64,000 nucleotides of DNA from Salinithrix halophila (GCF_042650125.1 NZ_JBHSAP010000018.1:496001-560000), one strand, 5' to 3'; shown: positions 8,738-17,135, counted from the stretch's first letter. The notes: generated by a model not told the origin, from the letters alone. A program made the numbers and translations.

Positions 8738-8783
8738 AGATCCCCCAGCCTGTTACTGCTGTTTCTATCTATATGTCGTGCAA

Positions 8784-8833
8784 ACAAAAAAAACCCCCGG
8801 AACACCGCAGGGTCTGCGATACTCAGGGGTTTT
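8784..8833 (-). terminator. Intrinsic terminator of mntR
   Basis: On the minus strand AAAACCCC pairs with GGGGGTTTT, with an inner CGCAG/CTGCG hairpin, ending in a T8 run. The mntR TGA lies within the stem. Confidence 0.75.
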
Positions 8834-9257
8834 CATCTTCCACCTCATCAGCTTCCTTCAGCGACCGAAGTTCCTCGATACGTTCTGGATTCTTCTGGAA
8901 GTATTCTACCAAATATTCGATGCTGGTGATGGAATCCCAGGAAAGATGGTGTTCGATTCCTTCCACGTCGTTGTAGATCAGCTCTTCTTCCACTCCGATG
9001 ATCCGCAGGAATTCCTCCAGGAGCGTGTGCCGATCCACCAACCGCTTTCCGATCTTCTTCCCTTTCGGGGTCAGCACGAGCCCACGATATTTTTCGTATA
9101 TCAGATATTTTGACTGATCCAGCTTTTGAACCATCTTCGTAACGGAAGAAGGATGAACGTCCAACGCTTCGGCGATGTCGGAAACCCTGGCATATCCTTT
9201 TTGGTCAATGAGCTTATAAATGTTCTCTAAATAGTCTTCCATACTCGGCGTCGGCAT
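8823..9257 (-). CDS. mntR: Manganese transport regulator MntR
   Basis: 144 residues of the DtxR family. An N-terminal winged helix-turn-helix (about 20-62, [23 protein letters not shown]) is followed by a dimerisation/metal domain. All six B. subtilis MntR metal ligands are in register: Asp8, Glu11, His77, Glu99, Glu102 and His103. It should repress manganese uptake genes when manganese-bound, acting on genes outside this window. A GGGGGAAGGA ribosome site precedes ATG 9257. Length (B. subtilis 142) and neighbour yqhO agree. Confidence 0.96.
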   Translation of the reverse strand: MPTPSMEDYLENIYKLIDQKGYARVSDIAEALDVHPSSVTKMVQKLDQSKYLIYEKYRGLVLTPKGKKIGKRLVDRHTLLEEFLRIIGVEEELIYNDVEGIEHHLSWDSITSIEYLVEYFQKNPERIEELRSLKEADEVEDENP

Positions 9258-9334
9258 GATCCTTCCCCCTATCCAATCTCCATCCCCGTCCCGAATGGTG
9301 CGGGATCGCTACCAGGGTAAATGCTTGCATGGAA

Positions 9335-9343
9335 AGTATATCA
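9335..9343 (-). promoter_or_regulatory. Extended -10 promoter candidate for mntR
   Basis: TGATATACT on the minus strand is an extended -10 with no good -35. The start site would be about 70 nt upstream of mntR. Confidence 0.35.
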
Positions 9344-9392
9344 TATCCGTACTCATCTAGCGGGCGTGAGGACAAATCTTTTATGATCGGCT

Positions 9393-9953
9393 CTATTTCC
9401 CCGCCAAGAGTTCCCCGTTATTCTGGCGAATCGCCCGTACAAGTTGTTCACCCAAGGTTTCTATGCGTTGTTGCAATTTTTCATCCTTTAGATTGCCGTC
9501 AGGAAGAAATGCATCATAGGACCGGGGTACTGAGGGCATTGACGGCAGCGGCCAAGCATGTAGGGTGCGGCAAATGATGTTTAAGGTATTCAAGGTATCC
9601 GTTGCTCCCATCATCCCACCAGCAGTGCCGACAAGAGCAACGAATTTCCCCTCCAGCTCCCTCGCTCCGATAAAATCGAGAGCGTTTTTTAGGCAACCGG
9701 TGATGCTTCCGTGATACTGGGGAGACCCGAGAATGAACCCGTCTGCATCCAGCATTTTTTTCCGGAATGTATGGACCCGTTCAGGATAGGTGTTCTCATC
9801 GGGCCGACAGTCGTACATGGGTAAGTCCCATTCCCGAAGATCGATCAATTCCGTATCGGCCCCTGCTTCTGCGGCCGCTTTCATAATGATCTTCACCGCC
9901 TGCCGAGTCGTTGAAGTGGCATTCATGCTTCCAGAAACAGCGATTATTTTCAA
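9393..9953 (-). CDS. NADPH-dependent FMN reductase
   Basis: 186 residues of the flavodoxin-fold FMN_red family (azoreductase/chromate-reductase type). The phosphate-binding loop ISGSMN-like AVSGSMNATSTTR is at the N-terminus, the flavin-contacting GSPQYHGSITGCLKNALDF is near residue 78, and GTAGGMMGA near 108. I choose TTG 9953 with GGGAGGG about 7 nt upstream, because homologues begin with the LKIIAVSGS strand; the frame can be read back to 10028 but that extension looks non-coding. Physiological substrate unknown. It is monocistronic as far as can be seen. Confidence 0.85.
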   Translation of the reverse strand: MKIIAVSGSMNATSTTRQAVKIIMKAAAEAGADTELIDLREWDLPMYDCRPDENTYPERVHTFRKKMLDADGFILGSPQYHGSITGCLKNALDFIGARELEGKFVALVGTAGGMMGATDTLNTLNIICRTLHAWPLPSMPSVPRSYDAFLPDGNLKDEKLQQRIETLGEQLVRAIRQNNGELLAGK

Positions 9954-10060
9954 GATGGGCCCTCCCGTACTGTCAAAATCATCGAATGATACCCGCAGGA
10001 AGCACCTGCTTCTCTCATTATAAGCCAAGCTGGGTCACAATCCAACGCAAGCTCTCCACA

Positions 10061-10086
10061 AAAAAAATAACGCCTGGAAAAGGCGT
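10061..10086 (-). terminator. Intrinsic terminator of the NTTRR-F1-like gene
   Basis: ACGCCT pairs with AGGCGT; on the minus strand the stem is followed by a T-rich run. Confidence 0.75.
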
Positions 10087-10091
10087 CTAAA

Positions 10092-10556
10092 TTAGGTAGA
10101 GGGTAGCACATCCTTCGATAATACGGAGATGTAATCCACCAGTAGGGGCGCTTTTTTTACTAAAAAAACGACGGAGAGGATTCGAGTTCCCACCGGCGGG
10201 GGAGGAACAATGGTAAAATAAGAAGTGAATCGGGGTTCCGCAGGATGAGCGGGTTCCACCAGTAGAGGTGTGGAACGAAGCAAGCGTTTTCCCTCGTCCA
10301 GCCATGATACGACGGCATAAAGTTGCGGCTGAGGGGGGGAGGAATGTTTATTGAAGATGCGGAAATATAAATAATAGGCGCATTGGTGTTCGAAAGAGCC
10401 CGATACATTCTGGTACAAAAACCCTCTTTTCCCGATCCGGACGGAAGTATCCTTACGCTTGACCGGGTTGGGTACTAGGCGTATCTTCTTCCCTTTCCAT
10501 GGCGCCAACCCCGCAAAACCACCATTGACAAGGAGGTTCCGGCCACTACAACTCAT
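10092..10556 (-). CDS. Small NTTRR-F1-like beta-sandwich protein
   Basis: 154 residues, cysteine-poor and beta-rich with no signal peptide or membrane segment. The opening MSCSGRNLLVNGGFAGLAPW resembles the 'NLLVNGGFEtG.l.PW' opening of NTTRR-F1 and carbohydrate-binding-module-like domains, and the rest (a QNVSG strand, YYLYFRIF, YAVVSW, then hydrophobic strands to DYISVL) fits one jelly-roll domain. In bacilli such domains often head exosporium or spore-coat proteins with collagen-like repeats; here the domain stands alone without repeats. The ATG 10556 has AGAGGCG 7 nt upstream. The link to spores is inference. Confidence 0.55.
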   Translation of the reverse strand: MSCSGRNLLVNGGFAGLAPWKGKKIRLVPNPVKRKDTSVRIGKRGFLYQNVSGSFEHQCAYYLYFRIFNKHSSPPQPQLYAVVSWLDEGKRLLRSTPLLVEPAHPAEPRFTSYFTIVPPPPVGTRILSVVFLVKKAPLLVDYISVLSKDVLPST

Positions 10557-10653
10557 ATCGTTTCGCCTCTTTCCTGACTGCCTTACTTGTATTCTATTCT
10601 TGTATTTTTTATATGATTGGGCAGAAAAGGAACCAAAGAAAAAAACCCGCCAT

Positions 10654-10674
10654 CCACCGGAACAGTTCCGGTGG
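10654..10674 (-). terminator. Perfect 9-bp hairpin, possible leftward terminator
   Basis: CCACCGGAA and TTCCGGTGG around a 3-nt loop. On the minus strand a T7 run follows after an 8-nt gap, so it is less canonical than its neighbours. It also lies in the presumed hutH leader. Confidence 0.4.
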
Positions 10675-10696
10675 GAGAGGAGTACACTGCCATGAT

Positions 10697-10723
10697 AAAA
10701 AAAAGCCGCCGAACGCCGGCAGC
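10697..10723 (-). terminator. Leftward intrinsic terminator upstream of hutH
   Basis: In minus-strand RNA GCUGCCG pairs with CGGCGGC (one G-U pair), followed by eight U. No leftward gene ending here is visible. Confidence 0.55.
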
Positions 10724-10740
10724 CAAGCGCATACCATCCC

Positions 10741-10775
10741 AAAAAGGGGGATCAGGACTATGGACCTGATCCCCC
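10741..10775 (-). terminator. Strong hairpin 45 nt before hutH, T5 on the minus strand
   Basis: GGGGGATCAGG and CCTGATCCCCC form an 11-bp perfect stem (14 bp with flanking A/T) around 8 nt. The minus strand continues TTTTT and the plus strand only TTTA. It is either a leftward terminator or part of a structured hutH leader. Confidence 0.5.
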
Positions 10776-10819
10776 TTTACTATGGACACTTTCCCGAAAT
10801 AAAGGAGGAAAGAATACAA

Positions 10820-12352
10820 ATGCAAACATCTCATTCACTGTTACTCGATGGACACACCCTCACCCTCGATACCTTTGAAAGTGTGGTTCACCACAGGAGA
10901 CCCGTCCGCCTCGAGCCGACCGCCATTCGGAAAATGGAACGCTCCCGGAAGATGGTGGAAGATCTTCTCCAGAGTGGTCGGACGGTTTATGGGATTACCA
11001 CCGGCTTCGGTAAGTTTAGTGATATTGTCATCGACAGATCCCAAGCTCGAGATCTCCAACGTAACCTGCTCGTGAGCCATGCTTGCGGCGTTGGCACTCC
11101 TCTTCCCGAGGAGGCAGTCAGAGGGATGATGTTGCTTCGTGCGAACGCCTTAGCTAAAGGTAACTCGGGCATCCGTCCTCTGGTTGTCGAACGGCTGCTC
11201 ACCTTTCTGAATAAAGGCATCCACCCAGTCGTCCCTGGGCAGGGTTCCCTCGGTGCAAGCGGAGATCTCGCTCCCCTTGCTCATATCGCTCTCCCATTGA
11301 TCGGGGAAGGAACTGTACGGTTCAAGGGACAGGAGAGAAAGACAAAAGATCTCCTCCATGAATTGGAGATTCCCCCCCTTATTCTGGAATCGAAAGAAGG
11401 GCTCGCTCTCATCAACGGTACCCAGATGATGGCCAGTCTCTCTTCCCTTGCCCTGCTTGCCACCCATCATCTCTTAAACGCAGCCAATACCATCGCAGCA
11501 ATGACCGTGGAGGCACTAAACGGCATTCCCCATGCTTTCCATCCTCTGCTCCATCAGGTGAGGGGACAGGCTGGGCAGGAGATATGTGCTGCTCGTCTGC
11601 GTCAACTTCTCAGCGGAAGCGGTCGCGTCACCGCTCCAGGCGAGCGGCGGGTTCAGGATGCCTACAGCCTCCGATGCACCCCGCAAGTTCACGGAGCCAG
11701 TTTGGATACTTACACCTATGTGAAGGGAATCGTAGAACGTGAACTGAACGCTGCCACCGATAACCCACTCCTTTTCCCTGAAGAAGGGGAAGTGATCTCC
11801 GGTGGCAACTTTCACGGCCAACCTCTTGCTCTTACAGCTGATTTTCTAGCCATCGCTATATCCGAATTGGCCAATATCTCCGAACGGCGCACGGAAAGGC
11901 TGGTCAACCCCCAACTCTCCGATCTTCCCCCGTTCCTCACCCAGCAGGGGGGGCTTCATTCCGGTTATATGATTCTACAGTACGCGGCTGCCTCCCTGGT
12001 CTCGGAGAACAAAACTCTGAGCCACCCCGCTTCGGTGGATTCCATCCCCTCGTCAGCAAACCAGGAAGACCATGTAAGCATGGGCGCCTTCGCTGCCCGA
12101 AAGTTGCACACCGTAATCGACAATGTCACCCGGGTACTGGCCATCGAATGGATCTGTGCAGCCCAAGCGCTGGAATTCGGTTCCGGTCCCATGGGTGAAG
12201 GCACGGAAGCTGCCTATCGGCTACTCCGATCCACCATCCCGCCTCTCACAGATGACCGGGAAACCAGTGTCGAAATCGAGAAAGCCGCTGCCTTCATCCG
12301 GGAAGGCCACCTCAGTCATGCGGTAGCGGAGTACCTTAGCGATAAGGGTTGA
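10820..12352 (+). CDS. hutH: Histidine ammonia-lyase
   Basis: 510 residues, deaminating L-histidine to urocanate, the first step of histidine degradation. The MIO prosthetic group should form from Ala146-Ser147-Gly148 in GSLGASGDLAPLAH; YGITTGFG near residue 58 supplies the active-site Tyr, and NGTQ, FHGQP and QEDHVSMG blocks are intact. AAAGGAGGAAAG lies 8 nt before ATG 10820, so the longer frame reaching back to 10613 is not the real start. Other hut genes (hutU, hutI, hutG, hutP) are absent here, so it is an orphan in this window. A hairpin-rich leader precedes it. Confidence 0.95.
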   Translation: MQTSHSLLLDGHTLTLDTFESVVHHRRPVRLEPTAIRKMERSRKMVEDLLQSGRTVYGITTGFGKFSDIVIDRSQARDLQRNLLVSHACGVGTPLPEEAVRGMMLLRANALAKGNSGIRPLVVERLLTFLNKGIHPVVPGQGSLGASGDLAPLAHIALPLIGEGTVRFKGQERKTKDLLHELEIPPLILESKEGLALINGTQMMASLSSLALLATHHLLNAANTIAAMTVEALNGIPHAFHPLLHQVRGQAGQEICAARLRQLLSGSGRVTAPGERRVQDAYSLRCTPQVHGASLDTYTYVKGIVERELNAATDNPLLFPEEGEVISGGNFHGQPLALTADFLAIAISELANISERRTERLVNPQLSDLPPFLTQQGGLHSGYMILQYAAASLVSENKTLSHPASVDSIPSSANQEDHVSMGAFAARKLHTVIDNVTRVLAIEWICAAQALEFGSGPMGEGTEAAYRLLRSTIPPLTDDRETSVEIEKAAAFIREGHLSHAVAEYLSDKG

Positions 12353-12384
12353 TGTTCTTTTCCCATCATAAGCGGCCCCTCTCA

Positions 12385-12428
12385 TAAACCGAACATATAA
12401 ATGTATCGATAAAATAATGTTCGTATTT
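12385..12428 (+). promoter_or_regulatory. Inverted PurBox pair, candidate PurR operator
   Basis: TAAACCGAACATA at 12385-12397 and, on the opposite strand, AAATACGAACATT at 12416-12428. Both match the B. subtilis PurBox AWWWCCGAACWWT closely with an intact CGAAC core, and they are inverted and 18 nt apart as PurR requires. They lie just upstream of and over the -35 position of the flavoprotein promoter. Confidence 0.55.
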
Positions 12429-12440
12429 ATCGGCTATGTG

Positions 12441-12449
12441 TGATATAAT
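12441..12449 (+). promoter_or_regulatory. Extended -10 promoter of the COG2509 flavoprotein gene
   Basis: TGATATAAT has a perfect -10 with the TGn extension. The -35 region (about 12420) is poor and overlaps a PurBox. The start site would be near 12456, leaving a leader of about 48 nt. Confidence 0.6.
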
Positions 12450-12503
12450 CTTTCAGGCCGCTCAGTTAAAATCGTCCAAAAGGCGAATGAGAGGAGAATC
12501 AAG

Positions 12504-13931
12504 ATGGCTTATGATGTGATTATCGTCGGCGCTGGCCCTAGTGGGATCTTCGCCGCCTATGAACTGACTCACCTCCATCCAAATGCCAAAGTACTGTTGA
12601 TCGATAAAGGCCATGATATCCACCGCCGCCGCTGCCCCATTCTTGAGGAGCGGATCACTAAATGCCCACCTCCTACCAAGAAAAAGGACTATGCAGGTTG
12701 CTTGCCAGCCTGTTCGATCACGGCAGGTTGGGGCGGGGCGGGAGCCTATAGTGATGGTAAATTCAATTTGACCACCGAGTTTGGGGGCTGGATGCAGGAC
12801 TACCTGCCCGCTTCCAAGGTGATGGAACTCATCGAATATGTCGACCAAATCAATCTCGAGCACGGAGGGACCCTGGCGATCACCGACCCGACCACCCCTG
12901 AAGTGCGCTCCATCGAGAAGCAAGCCGCCGGTGCAGGATTAAAACTGTTGAAAGCACGGGTCCGCCATCTCGGAACGGAAGAAAACCTGAAAATACTCTC
13001 CAACTTGTTCCAAACAATGGAGAACCGGCTGGAGTGCCGTTTCCGAACCAAAGTGGAGGAGCTCCTTGTCCAAGACGGTCGTGCCACAGGCGTCCGGCTC
13101 GCCAATGGGGAGGAAATCAAAGCGGCCCAGGTCATTATCGCTCCCGGACGAGACGGATCCGAATGGCTCGGAAACCTGCTGCGACATCACGGGGTGACCA
13201 TGAGTAACAATCAGGTCGACATCGGTGTCCGTGTCGAAACCAGCGATGTAATTATGGAGGAGATCAACCAACACCTTTATGAAGCCAAATTCATCTTTAA
13301 TTCCTCCGTCGGCACCCGAGTACGCACCTTTTGCTCCAATCCCAGCGGACACGTCGTCGTCGAGAATCACTCCGGTGTAATGAACGTCAACGGCCATTCC
13401 TATAAGGATCCAGATTTAGGGAGTGAAAATACCAACTTTGCTTTATTGGTCTCCCATAGTTTCACGGAACCTTTCAATAAACCGATCGAATACGCCAAAG
13501 AAATCAGCCGACGAGCCAATGACCTATCGAATGGTTCCATCATCGTCCAAAAATACGGTGATATCTTGAAAGGACGCCGTTCCACGGAAAAACGTATTCG
13601 AGAAGGATTCATTGAGCCTACCCTGCACGAAGCCGTACCCGGTGACTTGGGCCTTGTCCTCCCGTACAACACGATGAATTCACTGATCGAGATGATGGAA
13701 GCACTGGACCGGGTAAGCCCCGGCCTAGCTTCTGAGCACACCCTCTTCTACGGAGTGGAAGCCAAATTCTACAGTGCCCGACCCCGTCTCACTCCCCAGT
13801 TCGAGACAGAGATCGATGGCCTCTTTACCATCGGCGACGGAGCCGGGATCACCCGGGGCCTGGCACAGGCCTCCGCCGCTGGTGTCCATGTAGCACGCCA
13901 CATTGCAAAAACGGCTCTAAAGCCCGTATAA
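12504..13931 (+). CDS. FAD-dependent dehydrogenase, COG2509 family
   Basis: 475 residues. An N-terminal Rossmann motif VIIVGAGPSGIFAAYEL binds FAD, the central part carries a cysteine-bearing insertion (RRCPILEERITKCP, GCLPACSITAGWGGAGAYSDGK), and the C-terminus ends in the FAD-contact GLFTIGDGAGITRGLAQASAAG. This is the uncharacterised 'NAD(FAD)-utilizing dehydrogenase' group found in clostridia, archaea and some bacilli; the substrate is unknown. GAGAGGAG precedes ATG 12504. The promoter carries two PurBox-like sites, which suggests a link to purine metabolism (inference). Confidence 0.85.
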   Translation: MAYDVIIVGAGPSGIFAAYELTHLHPNAKVLLIDKGHDIHRRRCPILEERITKCPPPTKKKDYAGCLPACSITAGWGGAGAYSDGKFNLTTEFGGWMQDYLPASKVMELIEYVDQINLEHGGTLAITDPTTPEVRSIEKQAAGAGLKLLKARVRHLGTEENLKILSNLFQTMENRLECRFRTKVEELLVQDGRATGVRLANGEEIKAAQVIIAPGRDGSEWLGNLLRHHGVTMSNNQVDIGVRVETSDVIMEEINQHLYEAKFIFNSSVGTRVRTFCSNPSGHVVVENHSGVMNVNGHSYKDPDLGSENTNFALLVSHSFTEPFNKPIEYAKEISRRANDLSNGSIIVQKYGDILKGRRSTEKRIREGFIEPTLHEAVPGDLGLVLPYNTMNSLIEMMEALDRVSPGLASEHTLFYGVEAKFYSARPRLTPQFETEIDGLFTIGDGAGITRGLAQASAAGVHVARHIAKTALKPV

Positions 13932-13941
13932 AGGGATCAAG

Positions 13942-13969
13942 AAAAACCCGACATGTTGTCGGGTTTTTT
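13942..13969 (+). terminator. Intrinsic terminator of the flavoprotein gene
   Basis: CCCGACA pairs with TGTCGGG around 3 nt, followed by six T. Confidence 0.85.
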
Positions 13970-14157
13970 CATACCCCCGGAGACTTTCACCCAGGCGGTT
14001 ATTTTGAGTCAGGGATCCGTTTGATCCTGATATGCCTCTTAGACGTCACCAGCATGATCCGGTACAATAGCCATAGAGATCCGACCATCGTCCGATCCCC
14101 AAACGCAGCCGATTTATCCGGCCGATTTTGAAGTAACTGAAGGAAAGGGGCTTCCTT

Positions 14158-16287
14158 TTGACACCGCTGGCTTTGTTGCGAAAGATTTATGGCTTCTCTT
14201 CGTTCCGTCCGGGCCAAGAAGCCATCGTGAACAGCATCCTCACCGGACACAACACACTGGCCATCATGCCGACAGGGGGCGGAAAATCAGTCTGCTACCA
14301 AATCCCCTCCCTGATGATGGACGGGCTCGCTCTTGTTATTTCGCCTCTGATTTCCCTAATGAAAGACCAGGTGGACAACCTGAACCAATTGGGTATATCC
14401 GCTGCCTACATCAACAGTACCCTCTCCCATGAGGAGATGGAAAACCGGTTGGCAGACGCATCCCGAGGGGTCTACCAATTGCTGTACATTGCGCCGGAAC
14501 GCTTAGAGTCCGAACGTTTTCGTCAGGTGCTGCGACAAGTCCCCCTATCTCTTGTCACCATTGATGAAGCCCACTGCATCTCCCAGTGGGGGCATGATTT
14601 TCGGCCTAGTTACCGTTCCCTGGCCCAGTGGATCGGCAATCTGCCCCAACAACCGGTAATCGCTGCCTTTACTGCGACGGCTACTCAGGAAGTACGAGAA
14701 GACATCGCCCGTCTTCTCTCTTTCGCACCGGACCATATCTACATTACGGGCGTGAAGCGGGAAAATCTTTCTTTCTCCGTCCTTCACGGAGAAAACGTCC
14801 GGGATTTCGCCCTCAATTATTTGCGGGAACACCCTGACCGTCCGGGCATTTTTTATTGCGCCACTCGGAAAGAAGTGGATCAATTGCATCATTTTCTCGT
14901 CGGACGGGGCTTTTCTGCGGGGAAATACCACGCGGGAATCCCTGAGGAAGAGCGCCGGCACGCCCAGGAGGATTTCTCCTTCGACCGCGTACAGGCGATA
15001 ATAGCCACCAACGCCTTCGGAATGGGGATCGATAAGTCCAATGTTCGTTTCGTCATCCATTGCCAGATGCCACGTACCCTGGAATCCTATTACCAAGAAG
15101 CAGGACGTGCCGGACGGGACGGAGAGGAAAGTGAATGCATCCTCCTGTTTAGTCCCTCAGACATCCACACCCAGAAGTTTTTAATCGAGCAATCTCAGCT
15201 CCCTGCTGATAGGAAAGCGCGAGAACAGCAAAAGCTGCAGGTCATGTACCGGTACGCCCACACCCAGTCCTGCCTCCAAGAAACCTTTGCCCGCTATTTC
15301 GGCGACGAACCCGGTGAACCCTGTGGAACGTGCGGCAACTGCACCGCAGAAGAAGAGCGGACCGACATCACCGTCGAGGCACAAAAGATTTTCTCCTGTG
15401 TGAAGCGAATGCGGGAACGCTTCGGTGTCTCCCTGACCGCCAAAGTATTAAAAGGATCCAACAGCAAACGGGTCAAGGAGATGGGATTTCATACGCTTCC
15501 TACCTACGGACTTTTAAAAGAGTACACCGAAAAGGAGATCACCCATCGGGTCCACGTCCTGGCAGCAGAGGGCTATCTTCGCGTTTCTGACGATGAATAC
15601 CCCGTTCTCACCCTTACCCCCACCGCTGTCGATGTCTTACAGGGGAAAAGACAGGTGTTCCTCCGGGTGAAGAAACGAAAGGCCAAGGCCACCCCGATCC
15701 GGGAAGGCTTGTTCGAGAATCTGCGCCAACTCCGCAAGGAACTTTCCGAAGCCGAACAATTACCCCCTTATATGATCTTTCAGGATAGCACACTGACCGA
15801 ACTAGCCCGGATTTGTCCCTTGGACAGGGAAGCAATGCTGGCCGTCCGCGGCGTAGGAGAGCAAAAATTAACGAAGTATGGCGACCGATTTCTGGAAGCG
15901 ATTCGACACTACATAGAAGAGAAAGGTATTACTCCCGACACAACCATCCAGGAAACAGCAGCGACCGCCGCTAAAGAAGAAGCGGAGAAAAAGGAGCCGA
16001 GTCATCTCACGACTTGGCGCTTATGGCAGGAAGGCCGCTCACTGGAAGAGATCGAACGTGAACGAAATCTTAGCCCCGCTACCCTGGACAACCACCTGTT
16101 CCGGGCCTATGAGGAGGGGTATTCCGTCGATTGGAACCGGCTCATCCCCGAAGAGCAAGAATCCCTGATCCTTCAGGCTATTGAGGATGCAGGGGGCACC
16201 AAACTCCGTCCGATCAAGGAAATACTCCCTGCCGACGTTTCTTACACTGCAATCAAGGCGGTATTGGCAAAACAAGCGGAGAAATGA
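14158..16287 (+). CDS. recQ: ATP-dependent DNA helicase RecQ, long form
   Basis: 709 residues. Domains in order: helicase core 1 with Walker A PTGGGKS (near 40) and DEAH IDEAHCISQWGHDFR (near 135); helicase core 2 with FGMGIDKSNVRFVIH and QEAGRAGRDG; a zinc site made by C-LQETFARYF...CGTCGNC (near 375-400); RQC winged helix (about 405-490); HRDC (about 515-590); and a C-terminal helix-turn-helix of the HTH_40 type (about 615-709, LWQEGRSLEEIERERNLS). It unwinds DNA in a 3'-5' direction for recombination and repair. The TTG 14158 start has AAGGAAAGGGG 7 nt upstream. Confidence 0.94.
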   Translation: MTPLALLRKIYGFSSFRPGQEAIVNSILTGHNTLAIMPTGGGKSVCYQIPSLMMDGLALVISPLISLMKDQVDNLNQLGISAAYINSTLSHEEMENRLADASRGVYQLLYIAPERLESERFRQVLRQVPLSLVTIDEAHCISQWGHDFRPSYRSLAQWIGNLPQQPVIAAFTATATQEVREDIARLLSFAPDHIYITGVKRENLSFSVLHGENVRDFALNYLREHPDRPGIFYCATRKEVDQLHHFLVGRGFSAGKYHAGIPEEERRHAQEDFSFDRVQAIIATNAFGMGIDKSNVRFVIHCQMPRTLESYYQEAGRAGRDGEESECILLFSPSDIHTQKFLIEQSQLPADRKAREQQKLQVMYRYAHTQSCLQETFARYFGDEPGEPCGTCGNCTAEEERTDITVEAQKIFSCVKRMRERFGVSLTAKVLKGSNSKRVKEMGFHTLPTYGLLKEYTEKEITHRVHVLAAEGYLRVSDDEYPVLTLTPTAVDVLQGKRQVFLRVKKRKAKATPIREGLFENLRQLRKELSEAEQLPPYMIFQDSTLTELARICPLDREAMLAVRGVGEQKLTKYGDRFLEAIRHYIEEKGITPDTTIQETAATAAKEEAEKKEPSHLTTWRLWQEGRSLEEIERERNLSPATLDNHLFRAYEEGYSVDWNRLIPEEQESLILQAIEDAGGTKLRPIKEILPADVSYTAIKAVLAKQAEK

Positions 16288-16319
16288 AAAAGATCCCATT
16301 CCCCCGACATCGATATCAA

Positions 16320-16357
16320 GAGCCCCCTCCCAATCAGGGAAGGGGCTCGTCCTTTTT
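16320..16357 (+). terminator. Intrinsic terminator of recQ
   Basis: GAGCCCC pairs with GGGGCTC, with an inner TCCC/GGGA, followed by CCTTTTT. It abuts the stop of the convergent phosphoesterase gene. Confidence 0.75.
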
Positions 16358-16358
16358 A

Positions 16359-17090
16359 CTATAGCTTCACTTTCACCGGTTTAAAGTCCAGGTAATCACA
16401 AGAAACAAGCTGGAGGATGACACCACCGTACTCGCCCTCAATCACATCCCGACGGGATCGACCGTGGAGGTGGCCATAAAGACAGGTCTTCACCCCGTAT
16501 TCCCTCATTACTTCCATAAAATCCGAATCGGGGACCTTGGGGGTAGCGGGAGGGAAATGCAACATGACGATCCGTTCTTTTTCGGGATGTTCTTTTGCCG
16601 CCGATGCGAGAGCCATCTTCAACCGGCCCACTTGGCGATCATAAATACGCCGGTCCGTCTCCTCCTCCCACCCCGGTTCCCCTGGGAGGTTCCAACCTCG
16701 CGTACCGGCAATAACAATCCCTTCAACGACTGTGTAGTCGGCATCGATCCATTCCATCCCTTCGGGCAATGTCTCCCGAACTTTTTTCTTGCTTTGGGCG
16801 TAATAGCAATGATTTCCCGGAGACAGCACCTTTCTTCCCGGGAGGGCATTGATCCAGTCAAAGTCATAGCGGGCTTGATCCAGTCGCAAAGCCCAGCTAA
16901 TATCCCCCGGAATCAGTACCGTGTCATCGGCTCCAACCGTCTCCAGCCATGCGTCCCGCACTTGGTCATAATGGCGTTCCCACCCGAAAACGTCCATCGG
17001 TTTGTCGATGTCTGCTTGAAAGTCGATATGATACAACCCCACCGGCTTATTGAAGGAAAGATGGAGATCGCTGATCGCAAACAGGCTCAA
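16359..17090 (-). CDS. Metallophosphoesterase, COG1768 type
   Basis: About 243 residues of the calcineurin-like phosphoesterase fold. Metal-binding motifs are FAISDLHLS at the N-terminus, VLIPGDISWA, SPGNHCYY (GNHE type), MLHFPP and YGHLHG near the C-terminus. Substrate unknown. The start is inferred: an extended -10 lies at 17136-17144, so an in-frame ATG at 17132 would lie at the transcription start, whereas TTG 17090 has AAGGAAGTGG 7 nt upstream and gives the usual N-terminus. Divergent from the SGNH hydrolase gene. Confidence 0.8.
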   Translation of the reverse strand: MSLFAISDLHLSFNKPVGLYHIDFQADIDKPMDVFGWERHYDQVRDAWLETVGADDTVLIPGDISWALRLDQARYDFDWINALPGRKVLSPGNHCYYAQSKKKVRETLPEGMEWIDADYTVVEGIVIAGTRGWNLPGEPGWEEETDRRIYDRQVGRLKMALASAAKEHPEKERIVMLHFPPATPKVPDSDFMEVMREYGVKTCLYGHLHGRSRRDVIEGEYGGVILQLVSCDYLDFKPVKVKL

Positions 17091-17135
17091 GTCGGTTCCA
17101 CTTCCTTTTCTGACGTCAATCTTCAGATTCATGTC

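Noticed and set aside
10613..10819. N-terminal extension of hutH by 69 codons
   Set aside because: The true ribosome site AAAGGAGGAAAG lies within it, and histidine ammonia-lyases begin at the 10820 ATG; the stretch is made of hairpins.
10741..10820. HutP-binding antiterminator of hutH
   Set aside because: No hutP gene and no spaced UAG/NAG triplets characteristic of HutP sites were found, so a specific HutP call is not supported.
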